Source: Oceanicaulis sp052055585
GTDB taxonomy: Bacteria > Pseudomonadota > Alphaproteobacteria > Caulobacterales > Maricaulaceae
Direction: 5' to 3'
DNA length: 64,000 nt
Assembly: GCF_052055585.1 (NCBI RefSeq)
Contig: NZ_CP170485.1
Location: 1,364,001 to 1,428,000, forward strand
A program made the translations under genes and the position numbers. The notes under the pieces are model-generated. The model was not told the DNA's origin, ran no database searches, and worked only from the letters and a program-made list of their open reading frames with translations. This document shows positions 1 to 8,393 of the stretch, piece after piece (position 1 is the stretch's first letter; each line of letters starts with the position of its first letter).

Positions 1-113
1 CCCGGTACCGCTATGACCAGCTGATGCGTCTGGGCTGGAAAATCTTCCTGCCGACCTCGCTGGCCGCCGTCGCCGTGATGGGCGCCATCGTCGTCTACTC
101 GAACGCTGCTTAA
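1..113 (+). CDS. nuoH: NADH-quinone oxidoreductase subunit H, C-terminal end (partial)
   Basis: The window opens inside this gene. Reading from base 3 gives 36 residues, starting RYRYDQLMRLGWKIFLPTS and ending VVYSNAA, before TAA at 111-113. The RYDQLMxLGWK stretch followed by a final hydrophobic helix is the typical C-terminus of NuoH, the membrane subunit of complex I that helps form the quinone chamber. nuoI follows 17 bases later, as expected for the alphaproteobacterial nuo operon. The rest of the gene lies upstream of the window. Confidence 0.9.
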   Translation, partial: RYRYDQLMRLGWKIFLPTSLAAVAVMGAIVVYSNAA

Positions 114-130
114 GGGGCTTAGGATCTGAC

Positions 131-619
131 ATGAGCCGGATTGCACAAACCCTGCGCGGCGCCGCCCTGATGGACTTCTGGGGCGCGTTCGCACTCGGCA
201 TGAAGTACTTCTTCCGCAAGAAGCCGACCATCAACTATCCCTTTGAAAAGGGACGCCTGAGCCCGCGTTTCCGCGGCCAGCACGCCTTGCGTCGCTACGC
301 CAATGGCGAAGAGCGTTGCATCGCCTGCAAGCTGTGCGAAGCGGTGTGTCCGGCCCAGGCCATCACCATCGAGGCCGAACCGCGCGCTGACGGCTCCCGC
401 CGCACCACGCGTTACGACATCGACATGACCAAATGCATCTATTGCGGTTACTGCCAGGAGGCATGCCCGGTGGATGCAATCGTTGAGGGCCCGAACTTCG
501 AGTTCGCCACCGAAACCCGCGAAGAGCTTTACTACGACAAGGCGAAGCTCCTCGACAACGGTGATCGTTGGGAACGTGAAATCGCTCGGAACCTCGAACT
601 CGACGCGCGCTATCGCTAA
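131..619 (+). CDS. nuoI: NADH-quinone oxidoreductase subunit I (two [4Fe-4S] clusters)
   Basis: Peripheral-arm subunit of complex I carrying clusters N6a and N6b, which pass electrons toward quinone. The 162-residue protein has two C-x2-C-x2-C-x3-C ferredoxin motifs: Cys63, 66, 69, 73 (CIACKLCEAVCP) and Cys102, 105, 108, 112 (CIYCGYCQEACP). The length is normal for the bacterial family. The ATG is preceded by AGGATCTGAC, with an AGGA ribosome site. It follows nuoH by 17 bases but is separated from nuoJ by about 100 bases, an unusually long gap for this operon. Confidence 0.97.
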   Translation: MSRIAQTLRGAALMDFWGAFALGMKYFFRKKPTINYPFEKGRLSPRFRGQHALRRYANGEERCIACKLCEAVCPAQAITIEAEPRADGSRRTTRYDIDMTKCIYCGYCQEACPVDAIVEGPNFEFATETREELYYDKAKLLDNGDRWEREIARNLELDARYR

Positions 620-646
620 CGCTATTACGGCGCGCGACTCCATACC

Positions 647-671
647 GGGGCTGGGGATTCTCTCCAGCTCC
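647..671 (+). other. RNA hairpin 1 in the nuoI-nuoJ gap
   Basis: GGGGCTGG at 647-654 and CCAGCTCC at 664-671 form an 8-bp stem (one G-U pair) around a 9-base loop. There is no T run after it, so it does not look like an intrinsic terminator. A second hairpin follows at 687-703. A role in mRNA processing or in setting subunit ratios is inference. Confidence 0.4.
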
Positions 672-686
672 ACTTGATCTCAGTCC

Positions 687-703
687 GGCGAGCCTCGCTC
701 GTC
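687..703 (+). other. RNA hairpin 2 in the nuoI-nuoJ gap
   Basis: GGCGAGC at 687-693 pairs with GCTCGTC at 697-703 around a CTC loop, giving a 7-bp stem with one G-U pair. It ends 19 bases before the GTG start of nuoJ, next to the GGGGGG-rich ribosome site region at 712-717, so it could affect nuoJ translation (inference). Confidence 0.4.
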
Positions 704-722
704 GCCCGCAAGGGGGGCAACA

Positions 723-1331
723 GTGCTGTCAGCAGCGGCCTTCTACATTCTCTCAGCGACCGCGGTGCTCTCCGCCTTGATGGTGGTGATCGCCAAAAAC
801 CCGGTTCGGGCGGTCCTGTTCCTGATCCTCGCCTTCTTCTCGGCGGCGGGGCTGTTCGTCCTTCTGGGGGCCGAGTTCCTGGCGATGATCCTGGTCATCG
901 TCTATGTGGGCGCGGTCGCGGTGCTCTTCCTGTTCGTGGTGATGATGCTCGACATCGACTTCGCCCAGCTCAAGGAAGGCTTCATCAATCACGCGCCGCT
1001 GGGCGGGGTTGTGGCGCTTGCGCTGGCCGGCATCCTGGCGATGACCGGGCTGAGCTGGGTCAGCGCCGACAGCGCCTCCGCCGCGCTGCAATCGCCGACG
1101 CCGGAGGACATGACGAATGTCGCCGCGCTCGGCGCGCTCATCTACGACCGTTACGTCCTGTTCTTCCAGATTGCGGGCCTCGTGCTGCTGGTCGCCATGA
1201 TTGGCGCCATCGTTCTGACCCTGCGCCATCGCGATGGCGTCAAGCGTCAGGACATGCACGCCCAGGTGAACCGCAAGCGCGAAGACTCCGTTGAAATCGT
1301 CGACATCAAGAGCGGCGAGGGGATTGGCTGA
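723..1331 (+). CDS. nuoJ: NADH-quinone oxidoreductase subunit J
   Basis: Membrane-arm subunit of complex I (ND6 homologue). The 202-residue protein has about five hydrophobic helices. It includes the conserved VYVGAVAVLFLFVVMML segment, which matches the pi-bulge helix that couples quinone reduction to proton pumping. The start is GTG at 723, preceded by the purine-rich AAGGGGGGCAACA. The stop overlaps the nuoK ATG by one base (TGATG), suggesting translational coupling. The last 40 residues are charged and variable, as is common in this family. Confidence 0.96.
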   Translation: MLSAAAFYILSATAVLSALMVVIAKNPVRAVLFLILAFFSAAGLFVLLGAEFLAMILVIVYVGAVAVLFLFVVMMLDIDFAQLKEGFINHAPLGGVVALALAGILAMTGLSWVSADSASAALQSPTPEDMTNVAALGALIYDRYVLFFQIAGLVLLVAMIGAIVLTLRHRDGVKRQDMHAQVNRKREDSVEIVDIKSGEGIG

Positions 1332-1642
1332 TGCTTGAAATCGGATTGGGTCATTACCTCGCCCTCGCGGCGATCCTGTTCACCATTGGCGTGTTCGGGA
1401 TCTTCGTGAACCGCAAGAACGTCATCATCCTTCTGATGTCGATCGAACTCATCCTCTTGTCGGTGAACATCAACATGGTCGCTTTCTCCGCCCATCTCGG
1501 AGACCTCACCGGCCAGGTGTTCGCCATGTTCATCCTGACCGTCGCCGCCGCCGAGGCCGCGGTCGGTCTCGCCATCCTCGTCGTCTTCTTCCGCAACCGC
1601 GGCGACATCGCGGTTGACGACGTCAACCTGATGAAGGGCTAG
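1331..1642 (+). CDS. nuoK: NADH-quinone oxidoreductase subunit K
   Basis: Small membrane-arm subunit (ND4L homologue) of 103 residues with three transmembrane helices, which is the family size. Glutamates in helices two and three (in SIELILLSVNIN and AAAEAAVGLAI) match the conserved proton-channel glutamates of NuoK. It starts within the nuoJ stop codon and is followed nine bases later by nuoL. Confidence 0.97.
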   Translation: MLEIGLGHYLALAAILFTIGVFGIFVNRKNVIILLMSIELILLSVNINMVAFSAHLGDLTGQVFAMFILTVAAAEAAVGLAILVVFFRNRGDIAVDDVNLMKG

Positions 1643-1651
1643 CGCACGGTC

Positions 1652-3820
1652 ATGGCTTATATCGTCGTCTTCGCCCCGCTTCTGGCTGCTGCGATCGCCG
1701 GTCTGCTGCAAAAGCAGATCGGGGACCGTCTGGCCCAGATCATCACCACCGGTGCGACCATCTCCGCCGCCCTGTGCTCCATCGCGCTGTTCTTTGACGT
1801 CGCCGTCAACGGCAATGCGCGCACCATCGAGCTGGCGCAGTGGATGGCGGTCGGCAATTTCGAGATCAACTGGGCGATCCGCCTGGACACGCTGTCGTCG
1901 GTCATGCTGGTCGTGATCACTTCGGTGTCCTCGCTGGTGCACGTCTATTCCTGGGGCTACATGTCCCACGATCCGCACCGTGCGCGCTTCTTCTCCTATC
2001 TGTCGCTCTTCACCTTCGCGATGCTGTCGCTGGTGACCGCGGACAACTTCATCCAGATGTTCTTCGGCTGGGAAGGCGTGGGTCTCGCCTCCTATCTGCT
2101 GATCGGGTTCTGGTACCAGAAGGACAGCGCCACCAGCGCCGCCATCAAGGCGTTCGTGACCAACCGCGTCGGCGATTTCGGCCTCGCGCTCGGCATTATG
2201 GCGATCTATCTGGTCTTCGGTTCGCTGCAGTTTGACGAGGTCTTCGCCCAGGTTCCGGCCATGGCGGAAGAGACGATCGCCTTCTTCGGCATGAACTTCC
2301 AGGTGCTCGAGCTGATCGGCTTCCTGCTGTTCATCGGCGCCATGGGCAAATCGGCCCAGTTCTTCCTCCACGTCTGGCTGCCGGACGCGATGGAAGGCCC
2401 GACGCCGGTTTCCGCGCTGATCCACGCCGCCACCATGGTGACCGCAGGCGTGTTCCTGGTCTGCCGCGCGCACGCCATTTTCGAACTGGCGCCGAACACC
2501 TCCGCCTTCATCACCTTCATCGGCGCGACGACGGCTCTGTTCGCCGCGACCGTGGGGCTGGCGCAGAACGACATCAAGCGCGTGATCGCGTACTCGACCT
2601 GTTCGCAGCTGGGCTACATGTTCTTCGCGGCGGGCCTGGGCCTGTATTCGGCGGCCATGTTCCACCTGTTCACGCACGCCTTCTTCAAGGCGCTTCTGTT
2701 CCTCGGCGCAGGCTCGGTCATTCACGGGCTGCACGACGAGCAGGACATGCGCAATATGGGTGGCATCTACAAGCTACTGCCGATCACCTGGATCATGATG
2801 ATCATCGGTACGCTGGCGCTGACGGGCGTGGGCATTCCGCTGCTGGGCATCGGTTTTGCGGGCTTCTACTCGAAGGACATGATCATCGAGGAAGCCTTCA
2901 TGATGGGCCAGGACGGCGTCGCCTTCGGCATGTTCGCCTTCTGGATCGGCGTCATCGCGGCCGGCCTCACCAGCTTCTATTCCTGGCGTCTGATCTTCAT
3001 GACCTTCCACGGCAAGCACCGGGGCGAGCCTGAAGTGCTCAAGCACGCCCATGAAAGCGGCCCGGTCATGCTGATCCCGCTGGTCTTCCTGGCGGTCGGC
3101 GCCCTGTTCGCCGGCGCGGTCTTCAAGTCCGACTTCGTGGGCAAGGGCGCTCTGACCTTCTGGGAAGAAAGCCTGCCGGCAGGTCCGTACGCCGAGGGCA
3201 ATTACGGTCACCTGATGGAAGACTATGGCCAGAGCCATGCGACCGAGCATGGCGTCGAGCTCAGCGAGGCGGAAGCCGCATCGCTGGAAGCGGCCATGTC
3301 CGAGGACGAGGCGCACGCCGCCCAGGAACATGCTGTTGACGCCGCAGACGCTCATGGTGACAGCCACGCCGTCGCTGGCGCGGATGACCATGGTGAAGGC
3401 GCTGACGCCGAACATCATGGCCATCACCCGCCGACCTGGGTGCTGTTCAGCCCGTTCGTTGTGACGCTGCTCGGTTTCGTGCTGGCCTGGTACTTCTACA
3501 TGGCCAACCCCGAACTGCCGCGCCGCATCGCCGCCAATAACGGTCCGCTGCACCGCTTCCTGTCCAACAAGTGGTATGTGGACGAGATCTACAACGCCAC
3601 CTTCGTACGTGCGACGCGCGTGCTCGGGGATGTGTTCTGGAAGTTCGGCGACCAGAAGATCATCGACGGGCTGGGCCCGAACGGCATCGCCGCCACGGCG
3701 CTGTCCTCGGCCCGCCGTATCGCCAAGCTGCAGAGCGGCTATCTCTATCACTATGCATTCGTGATGCTTATCGGGGTCCTTGGACTGGCCCTGTGGCTGA
3801 TCGCTGGCGCTGGAGCGTAG
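1652..3820 (+). CDS. nuoL: NADH-quinone oxidoreductase subunit L (antiporter-like, with His-rich loop)
   Basis: Largest antiporter-like proton-pumping subunit of complex I (ND5 homologue), 722 residues. Conserved stretches include the FFGWEGVGLASYLLIGFWY helix with its pump glutamate, and HVWLPDAMEGPTPVSALIHAATMVTAG with the channel lysine/histidine region nearby. Residues about 520-593 form an acidic, histidine-rich loop with 12 His in roughly 75 residues and no conserved counterpart in E. coli NuoL. The C-terminal lateral helix and anchor follow (KWYVDEIYNATFV onward). nuoM begins six bases after the stop. Confidence 0.97.
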   Translation: MAYIVVFAPLLAAAIAGLLQKQIGDRLAQIITTGATISAALCSIALFFDVAVNGNARTIELAQWMAVGNFEINWAIRLDTLSSVMLVVITSVSSLVHVYSWGYMSHDPHRARFFSYLSLFTFAMLSLVTADNFIQMFFGWEGVGLASYLLIGFWYQKDSATSAAIKAFVTNRVGDFGLALGIMAIYLVFGSLQFDEVFAQVPAMAEETIAFFGMNFQVLELIGFLLFIGAMGKSAQFFLHVWLPDAMEGPTPVSALIHAATMVTAGVFLVCRAHAIFELAPNTSAFITFIGATTALFAATVGLAQNDIKRVIAYSTCSQLGYMFFAAGLGLYSAAMFHLFTHAFFKALLFLGAGSVIHGLHDEQDMRNMGGIYKLLPITWIMMIIGTLALTGVGIPLLGIGFAGFYSKDMIIEEAFMMGQDGVAFGMFAFWIGVIAAGLTSFYSWRLIFMTFHGKHRGEPEVLKHAHESGPVMLIPLVFLAVGALFAGAVFKSDFVGKGALTFWEESLPAGPYAEGNYGHLMEDYGQSHATEHGVELSEAEAASLEAAMSEDEAHAAQEHAVDAADAHGDSHAVAGADDHGEGADAEHHGHHPPTWVLFSPFVVTLLGFVLAWYFYMANPELPRRIAANNGPLHRFLSNKWYVDEIYNATFVRATRVLGDVFWKFGDQKIIDGLGPNGIAATALSSARRIAKLQSGYLYHYAFVMLIGVLGLALWLIAGAGA

Positions 3821-3826
3821 GGTCTC

Positions 3827-5374
3827 ATGCTGAGTCAACTTCCCATCCTCTCCGCCATCACCTTCCTGCCGGCCCTCGGGGCGGTGGCGATCCTCCTGCT
3901 GCGCGCGTTCGTTCGCTCCGAGGAGGGCGACGTGGTGGACCGCAACGCCAAGGGCATCGCGCTGTTCGTGACGGGCTTCGTGTTCGTGCTCTCCTTGCTG
4001 ATGCTGGCGGATTTCGACGCCGGTCAGGCGGGCTTCCAGTTTGTGGAAAATCTACCCTGGCTGCCGGCGCTCGGCATTTCCTACAAGATGGGCGTGGACG
4101 GCATTTCGGTGCTGTTCGTGGTGCTGACGGCGTTCCTTATGCCGATCTGCATCCTGTCCAGCTGGAAGATCGACAAGCGCGTCACCGACTATATGGCCGC
4201 CTTCCTGCTGCTGGAGACGCTGGTCATCGGCGTGTTCTGCGCGCTCGACATGTTCCTGTTCTACATCTTCTTTGAAGGCTCCCTGATCCCGATGTTCCTG
4301 ATCATCGGCGTCTGGGGCGGTCAGAACCGGATCTACGCGGCGTTCAAATTCTTCCTCTACACCTTCCTCGGCTCGGTTCTGATGCTGGCCGCGATGATCG
4401 TGATGTTCACCCAGGTGGGCACGACAGACATCGAAGTGCTGCTGGCGCATCCGTTCGCCCGTGATCTTCAGATCTGGCTGTGGCTGGCCTTCTTCGCTTC
4501 CTTCGCGGTGAAGATGCCGATGTGGCCGGTACACACCTGGCTGCCGGACGCCCACGTGCAGGCGCCGACGGCGGGCTCGGTGATCCTGGCGGGCATCTTG
4601 CTGAAGCTGGGCGGCTACGGCTTCCTGCGCTTCTCGATCCCGATGTTCCCCAACGCCAGCGAGTTCTTCGCGCCGATGGTGTTCATCCTGTCAATCATCG
4701 CGATCGTGGTCACCTCGCTGATCGCCTTCCGCCAGACCGACATCAAGAAGCTGATCGCCTATTCATCTGTCGCGCACATGGGTTTCGTGACCCTTGGCAT
4801 CTTCACGATGACCGAGCTCGGGGTGCAGGGCGCGATCTTCCAGATGCTCAGCCACGGCGTGATCTCCGCCGCGCTCTTCCTGTGCATCGGCGTGATCTAT
4901 GACCGCTTCCACACCCGCGAGATCTCCTTCTATGGCGGTCTGGTGCACAAGATGCCGGTCTATGCCGCCGTCTTCGGCCTGTTCGCCATGGCCAATGTGG
5001 GCCTGCCGGGCACGTCGGGCTTCATCGGCGAGATCATGACCATGACGGGCGCCTTCCAGGTCGATCCGCGGGTTGCGGCCGGCGCTGCGCTCGGCGTGAT
5101 CTTCTCGGCGGTCTACATGCTGGTCGCCTACAAGAAGGTCGTCTTCGGCGTGATCACCAATCCCAAGCTGGAAACCGCGACCGATCTGAACTTCCGTGAA
5201 TGGATCAATCTGGGCGTTCTGGCGGTTCTGGCGGTCTATTTCGGCTTCTTCTCCACGCCGATCACCGACACCACCCGCGCTTCCGTGGACCAACTCATTC
5301 AGCACTACCAGTCCGCACAGACGGTTGAGGCGCCTGCCGCCGAAGCCGCTCCGGCTGAAACCGCTGCGCACTAG
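3827..5374 (+). CDS. nuoM: NADH-quinone oxidoreductase subunit M
   Basis: Second antiporter-like pump of complex I (ND4 homologue), 515 residues with about 14 transmembrane segments. Family motifs are visible: FFEGSLIPMFLIIGVWG with the key glutamate, KMPMWPVHTWLPDAHVQAPTAGSVILAG, and KKLIAYSSVAHMGFVTLGIF. The tail (after about residue 495) is Ala/Glu/Pro-rich and probably disordered. It lies between nuoL and nuoN with six- and twelve-base gaps. Confidence 0.97.
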   Translation: MLSQLPILSAITFLPALGAVAILLLRAFVRSEEGDVVDRNAKGIALFVTGFVFVLSLLMLADFDAGQAGFQFVENLPWLPALGISYKMGVDGISVLFVVLTAFLMPICILSSWKIDKRVTDYMAAFLLLETLVIGVFCALDMFLFYIFFEGSLIPMFLIIGVWGGQNRIYAAFKFFLYTFLGSVLMLAAMIVMFTQVGTTDIEVLLAHPFARDLQIWLWLAFFASFAVKMPMWPVHTWLPDAHVQAPTAGSVILAGILLKLGGYGFLRFSIPMFPNASEFFAPMVFILSIIAIVVTSLIAFRQTDIKKLIAYSSVAHMGFVTLGIFTMTELGVQGAIFQMLSHGVISAALFLCIGVIYDRFHTREISFYGGLVHKMPVYAAVFGLFAMANVGLPGTSGFIGEIMTMTGAFQVDPRVAAGAALGVIFSAVYMLVAYKKVVFGVITNPKLETATDLNFREWINLGVLAVLAVYFGFFSTPITDTTRASVDQLIQHYQSAQTVEAPAAEAAPAETAAH

Positions 5375-5386
5375 CAAGGACAGGAC

Positions 5387-6838
5387 ATGACTGTTTCCAC
5401 GCTGCTCGCTGACCTTCAACTGCTGACGCCGGAGCTTCTGCTCGCTATTGGCGCAATGGCGTTGTTGCTGATCGGGGTCTACACCAAGGGTGAAGCCAAG
5501 GCCGCCCAACGCATCATGACGCTGGCGACTGTGTTGCTGATCGCCGCGGCGGGCGTTTCTGTCTGGAAAGCGCAAGGGCCGGGCGGAACCGCTTTCCACG
5601 GCGCTTTCGTGCTCGACTCCTTCGCCATGTACGCCAAGACGGCGGTCTACCTTGCTGGTGCGGTCGCGCTGGTGCTGGCCGGTCATTATCTGCGCACCGA
5701 ACAGCTCGCTCGCTTCGAGTTCCCGGTGCTGGTGACGCTCGCCGTCCTGGGCATGAGCTTCATGGTGTCGGCCAATGACCTTATCACCCTCTATCTGGGT
5801 CTTGAGCTGCAATCACTGGCGCTCTACGTGCTCGCCGCCTTCAACCGCGACTCCCTTCGCGCGTCGGAAGCCGGCCTGAAATACTTCGTGCTGGGCGCGC
5901 TCAGCTCGGGTCTCCTGCTGTACGGCTCTTCGCTTGTTTACGGGTTCTCCGGCTCGACCAGCTTTGACGCCATCGCGGTCGCGGCGGCGGAAGGCTCCCA
6001 GAATCTGGGCTTGCTGTTCGGTCTCGTGTTTGTGGTCGCGGGGCTGGCCTTCAAGGTTTCCGCCGCGCCGTTCCACATGTGGACCCCGGACGTCTATGAA
6101 GGCGCGCCGACCCCGGTCGCGGCCTTCTTCGCCACCGCGCCCAAGCTGGCCGCCATGGTGTTGCTGGCCCGCGTGCTGATGGAGCCCTTCGGCCCGATGA
6201 CCGAGCAATGGCAGCAGGTCACCATGGTGATGGCGGTGCTGTCGATGGCGTTCGGCTCGTTCGGCGCGCTGATGCAAACAAACATCAAACGTCTGATGGG
6301 TTACTCCTCGATCGGCAATATGGGCTATGTGCTGGTCGGCCTGTCCGCCGGTACGGCGCTCGGCCTGTGGTCTGTGCTGTTCTACATGACCCTCTATGTG
6401 ATCGGCGTAGCAGGCGCGTTCGCTGTCATCCTGTCCATGCGCCGTTCTGAAGGCATGGTGGAACGGATCGAGGATCTGGCCGGCCTGTCCCAGACGCGTC
6501 CGGCGCTGGCCTGGTCCATGACTGCGCTGATGTTCTCCATTGGCGGCATGCCGTTCATGATCGGCTTCTTCGGAAAGCTGTTCGTGTTCTACGCTGCCGT
6601 GCAGGCCGGTCTGATCTGGCTGGTGGTTCTGGCCGTGATCTTCTCGACGGTCTCGATCGCTTACTATCTGCGGGTCATCAAGGTGATCTGGTTCGATGAG
6701 CCGAATGGCGACTTCCTGCCGGCTCCGACCGGGGCCGCGATCATTTCCCGCCTTGCGGCGCTGATTGCTGTCTCCATGCCGGTCGTGGGCGTGATCATCG
6801 CCCTGGTGATGAACGCCGGGGCGGGCATTGGCGGCTAG
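5387..6838 (+). CDS. nuoN: NADH-quinone oxidoreductase subunit N
   Basis: Third antiporter-like pump (ND2 homologue), 483 residues. Diagnostic segments are YLGLELQSLALYVLAAF, LKYFVLGALSSGLLLYGSSLVYG, FKVSAAPFHMWTPDVYEGAPTPV and KRLMGYSSIGNMGYVLVG. AGGACAGGAC sits just before the ATG. It is the last nuo gene, and its 3' end overlaps the TTG start of birA by 11 bases, so the next cluster may be read through from the nuo operon. Confidence 0.97.
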   Translation: MTVSTLLADLQLLTPELLLAIGAMALLLIGVYTKGEAKAAQRIMTLATVLLIAAAGVSVWKAQGPGGTAFHGAFVLDSFAMYAKTAVYLAGAVALVLAGHYLRTEQLARFEFPVLVTLAVLGMSFMVSANDLITLYLGLELQSLALYVLAAFNRDSLRASEAGLKYFVLGALSSGLLLYGSSLVYGFSGSTSFDAIAVAAAEGSQNLGLLFGLVFVVAGLAFKVSAAPFHMWTPDVYEGAPTPVAAFFATAPKLAAMVLLARVLMEPFGPMTEQWQQVTMVMAVLSMAFGSFGALMQTNIKRLMGYSSIGNMGYVLVGLSAGTALGLWSVLFYMTLYVIGVAGAFAVILSMRRSEGMVERIEDLAGLSQTRPALAWSMTALMFSIGGMPFMIGFFGKLFVFYAAVQAGLIWLVVLAVIFSTVSIAYYLRVIKVIWFDEPNGDFLPAPTGAAIISRLAALIAVSMPVVGVIIALVMNAGAGIGG

Positions 6839-7577
6839 TCAGCCCGACCTGCCCATCCGGTATTTCGAGACGCTGGACTCCACCAACGAGGAGGCCAAGC
6901 GTCAGGCTCTTGCGGGCGCAACCGGTCCCTTGTGGATCGTTGCGCGCCGCCAGAGCGCCGGGCGCGGCCGTCGAGGCCGTCCCTGGGCCTCCGACATCGG
7001 CAATCTCTTCACCACCGGGCTGTACCGGCTTGATTGCGATCCGGCGCGGGCGGCCCAGCTGTCCTTTGCGGCGGCTCTGGCGGTCGGTGATCTCTGCGCC
7101 AGCGTGATCGGGCCTGAAGCCGTTACTCTGAAATGGCCCAACGACGTTCTGGTTCATGGCCACAAGGTCAGCGGCATCCTGCTGGAATCCGGACAGCATA
7201 TCCGGGGCGGGCTGTGGCTGGCTGTGGGGATTGGCGTCAATCTCGCCAATCACCCTGCAGACTCTGAACGACCCGCGACGGATCTTCATGTCCATGGCGG
7301 TGATATCTCTATCGAGAACGCCGCAGAGCGTTTGTCCCAACGCTTTGATTTCTGGCTGAACCGCTGGGCGCAGGATGGCTTCACGCCGATCCGCGAATCC
7401 TGGCTGTCACGCGTACACGGTCTGGGAGAGCGCTGCGTCGTGCGTCTGGATCATGAGACGCTGGAAGGCGTGTTCGCCGATCTCGGGCCCGACGGCTCGC
7501 TGCGTCTTGATTTGAAAGATGGCGGCCGGCGCTTTATCTCGGCGGGTGATGTGTTTTTCCCCGGCGCGCCGTCCTGA
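6828..7577 (+). CDS. birA: Biotin-[acetyl-CoA-carboxylase] ligase
   Basis: Attaches biotin to the carrier protein of acetyl-CoA carboxylase. The 249-residue protein has the ligase core only. It shows the biotinyl-AMP loop GRGRRGRPWASDIGNLF, KWPNDVLV with the catalytic lysine, KVSGILLE, and a C-terminal SH3-like domain. There is no N-terminal helix-turn-helix, so it should not act as a repressor, unlike E. coli BirA. The TTG at 6828 overlaps nuoN by 11 bases; the homology region starts within a few residues (YFETLDSTNEEAKR), so any later start would have to be very close. Confidence 0.93.
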   Translation: MAASQPDLPIRYFETLDSTNEEAKRQALAGATGPLWIVARRQSAGRGRRGRPWASDIGNLFTTGLYRLDCDPARAAQLSFAAALAVGDLCASVIGPEAVTLKWPNDVLVHGHKVSGILLESGQHIRGGLWLAVGIGVNLANHPADSERPATDLHVHGGDISIENAAERLSQRFDFWLNRWAQDGFTPIRESWLSRVHGLGERCVVRLDHETLEGVFADLGPDGSLRLDLKDGGRRFISAGDVFFPGAPS

Positions 7578-7601
7578 CGCGCCGTCTTCAGGAGCCTGTT
7601 T

Positions 7602-8393
7602 ATGCTTCTCGCGATCGATTGCGGCAACACCAACACTCTGTTTGCAGTGCATGACGGCGAGGGCTGGCGCGCGCAATGGCGCACGGCGACCTATTCGACT
7701 CGCACCGCAGACGAGTATGCGGTCTGGCTCCAGCAATTGTTGCAATTGCAAGGCCTTAGTCTGCAAGACTTAAAGGGTTGCGTGATCTCGTCCGTGGTGC
7801 CGCAATCGCTGTTCAACCTGCGCAATCTGGCGCGGCGCTATATCGGCGCCGAGCCGGTGGTCGTGGGGGATGCGCATGTGGATCTGGGCGTCGGGGTGAA
7901 CCTGCCGCGTCCGGAAGAGGCGGGTGCGGACCGTCTGGTCAACGCGCTTGGCGGACGTGTCGTCTATGACGGCGCGATGATCATCGTGGATTCCGGCACC
8001 GCCACCACGTTCGACGTCGTGTCAGCGGACGGAAACTTTGAAGGCGGCATCATTGCGCCGGGCATCAACCTGTCCATGCAGGCGCTGCACCAGGCGGCGG
8101 CGCGTCTGCCGCGCATCGCCATCGAGAAACCTCAACGGGTTATGGGCAAGGATACGGTCGGCGCCATGCAGTCGGGCGTGTTCTGGGGCTATGTTGATCT
8201 CATCGACGGGCTTGTGACGCGGCTCAAAGCCGAGTACGGCCAACCCATGACTGTTATCGCAACTGGCGGCGTCGTCTCCCTGTTCGAGGGGGCGGCCCGG
8301 ACCATCGACCATTATGACCCTGATCTGACCATGCGGGGCCTCCTGGAAATCTGGAAACGCAATGCGCCTCAGGGCGAGGGGGCATCGGTCTGA
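7602..8393 (+). CDS. coaX: Type III pantothenate kinase
   Basis: First step of coenzyme A synthesis: phosphorylates pantothenate. The 263-residue acetate/sugar-kinase-fold protein begins MLLAIDCGNTNT, with the D-x-GNT phosphate loop at residues 6-10. It also has GADRLVNALGG (Asp binding pantothenate), the second phosphate motif DSGTATTFDVV, and GGIIAPGINLSMQALH. An AGGAG ribosome site precedes the ATG. The stop overlaps the rnj ATG in TGATGA. CoaX next to birA and rnj is a recurring alphaproteobacterial arrangement. Confidence 0.95.
   Translation: MLLAIDCGNTNTLFAVHDGEGWRAQWRTATYSTRTADEYAVWLQQLLQLQGLSLQDLKGCVISSVVPQSLFNLRNLARRYIGAEPVVVGDAHVDLGVGVNLPRPEEAGADRLVNALGGRVVYDGAMIIVDSGTATTFDVVSADGNFEGGIIAPGINLSMQALHQAAARLPRIAIEKPQRVMGKDTVGAMQSGVFWGYVDLIDGLVTRLKAEYGQPMTVIATGGVVSLFEGAARTIDHYDPDLTMRGLLEIWKRNAPQGEGASV

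Noticed and set aside
1247..2734. Minus-strand open frame (495 codons) opposite nuoK and nuoL
   Set aside because: The predicted protein is a run of Arg, Glu, Asp, His and Gln typical of reverse-complemented membrane-protein codons.
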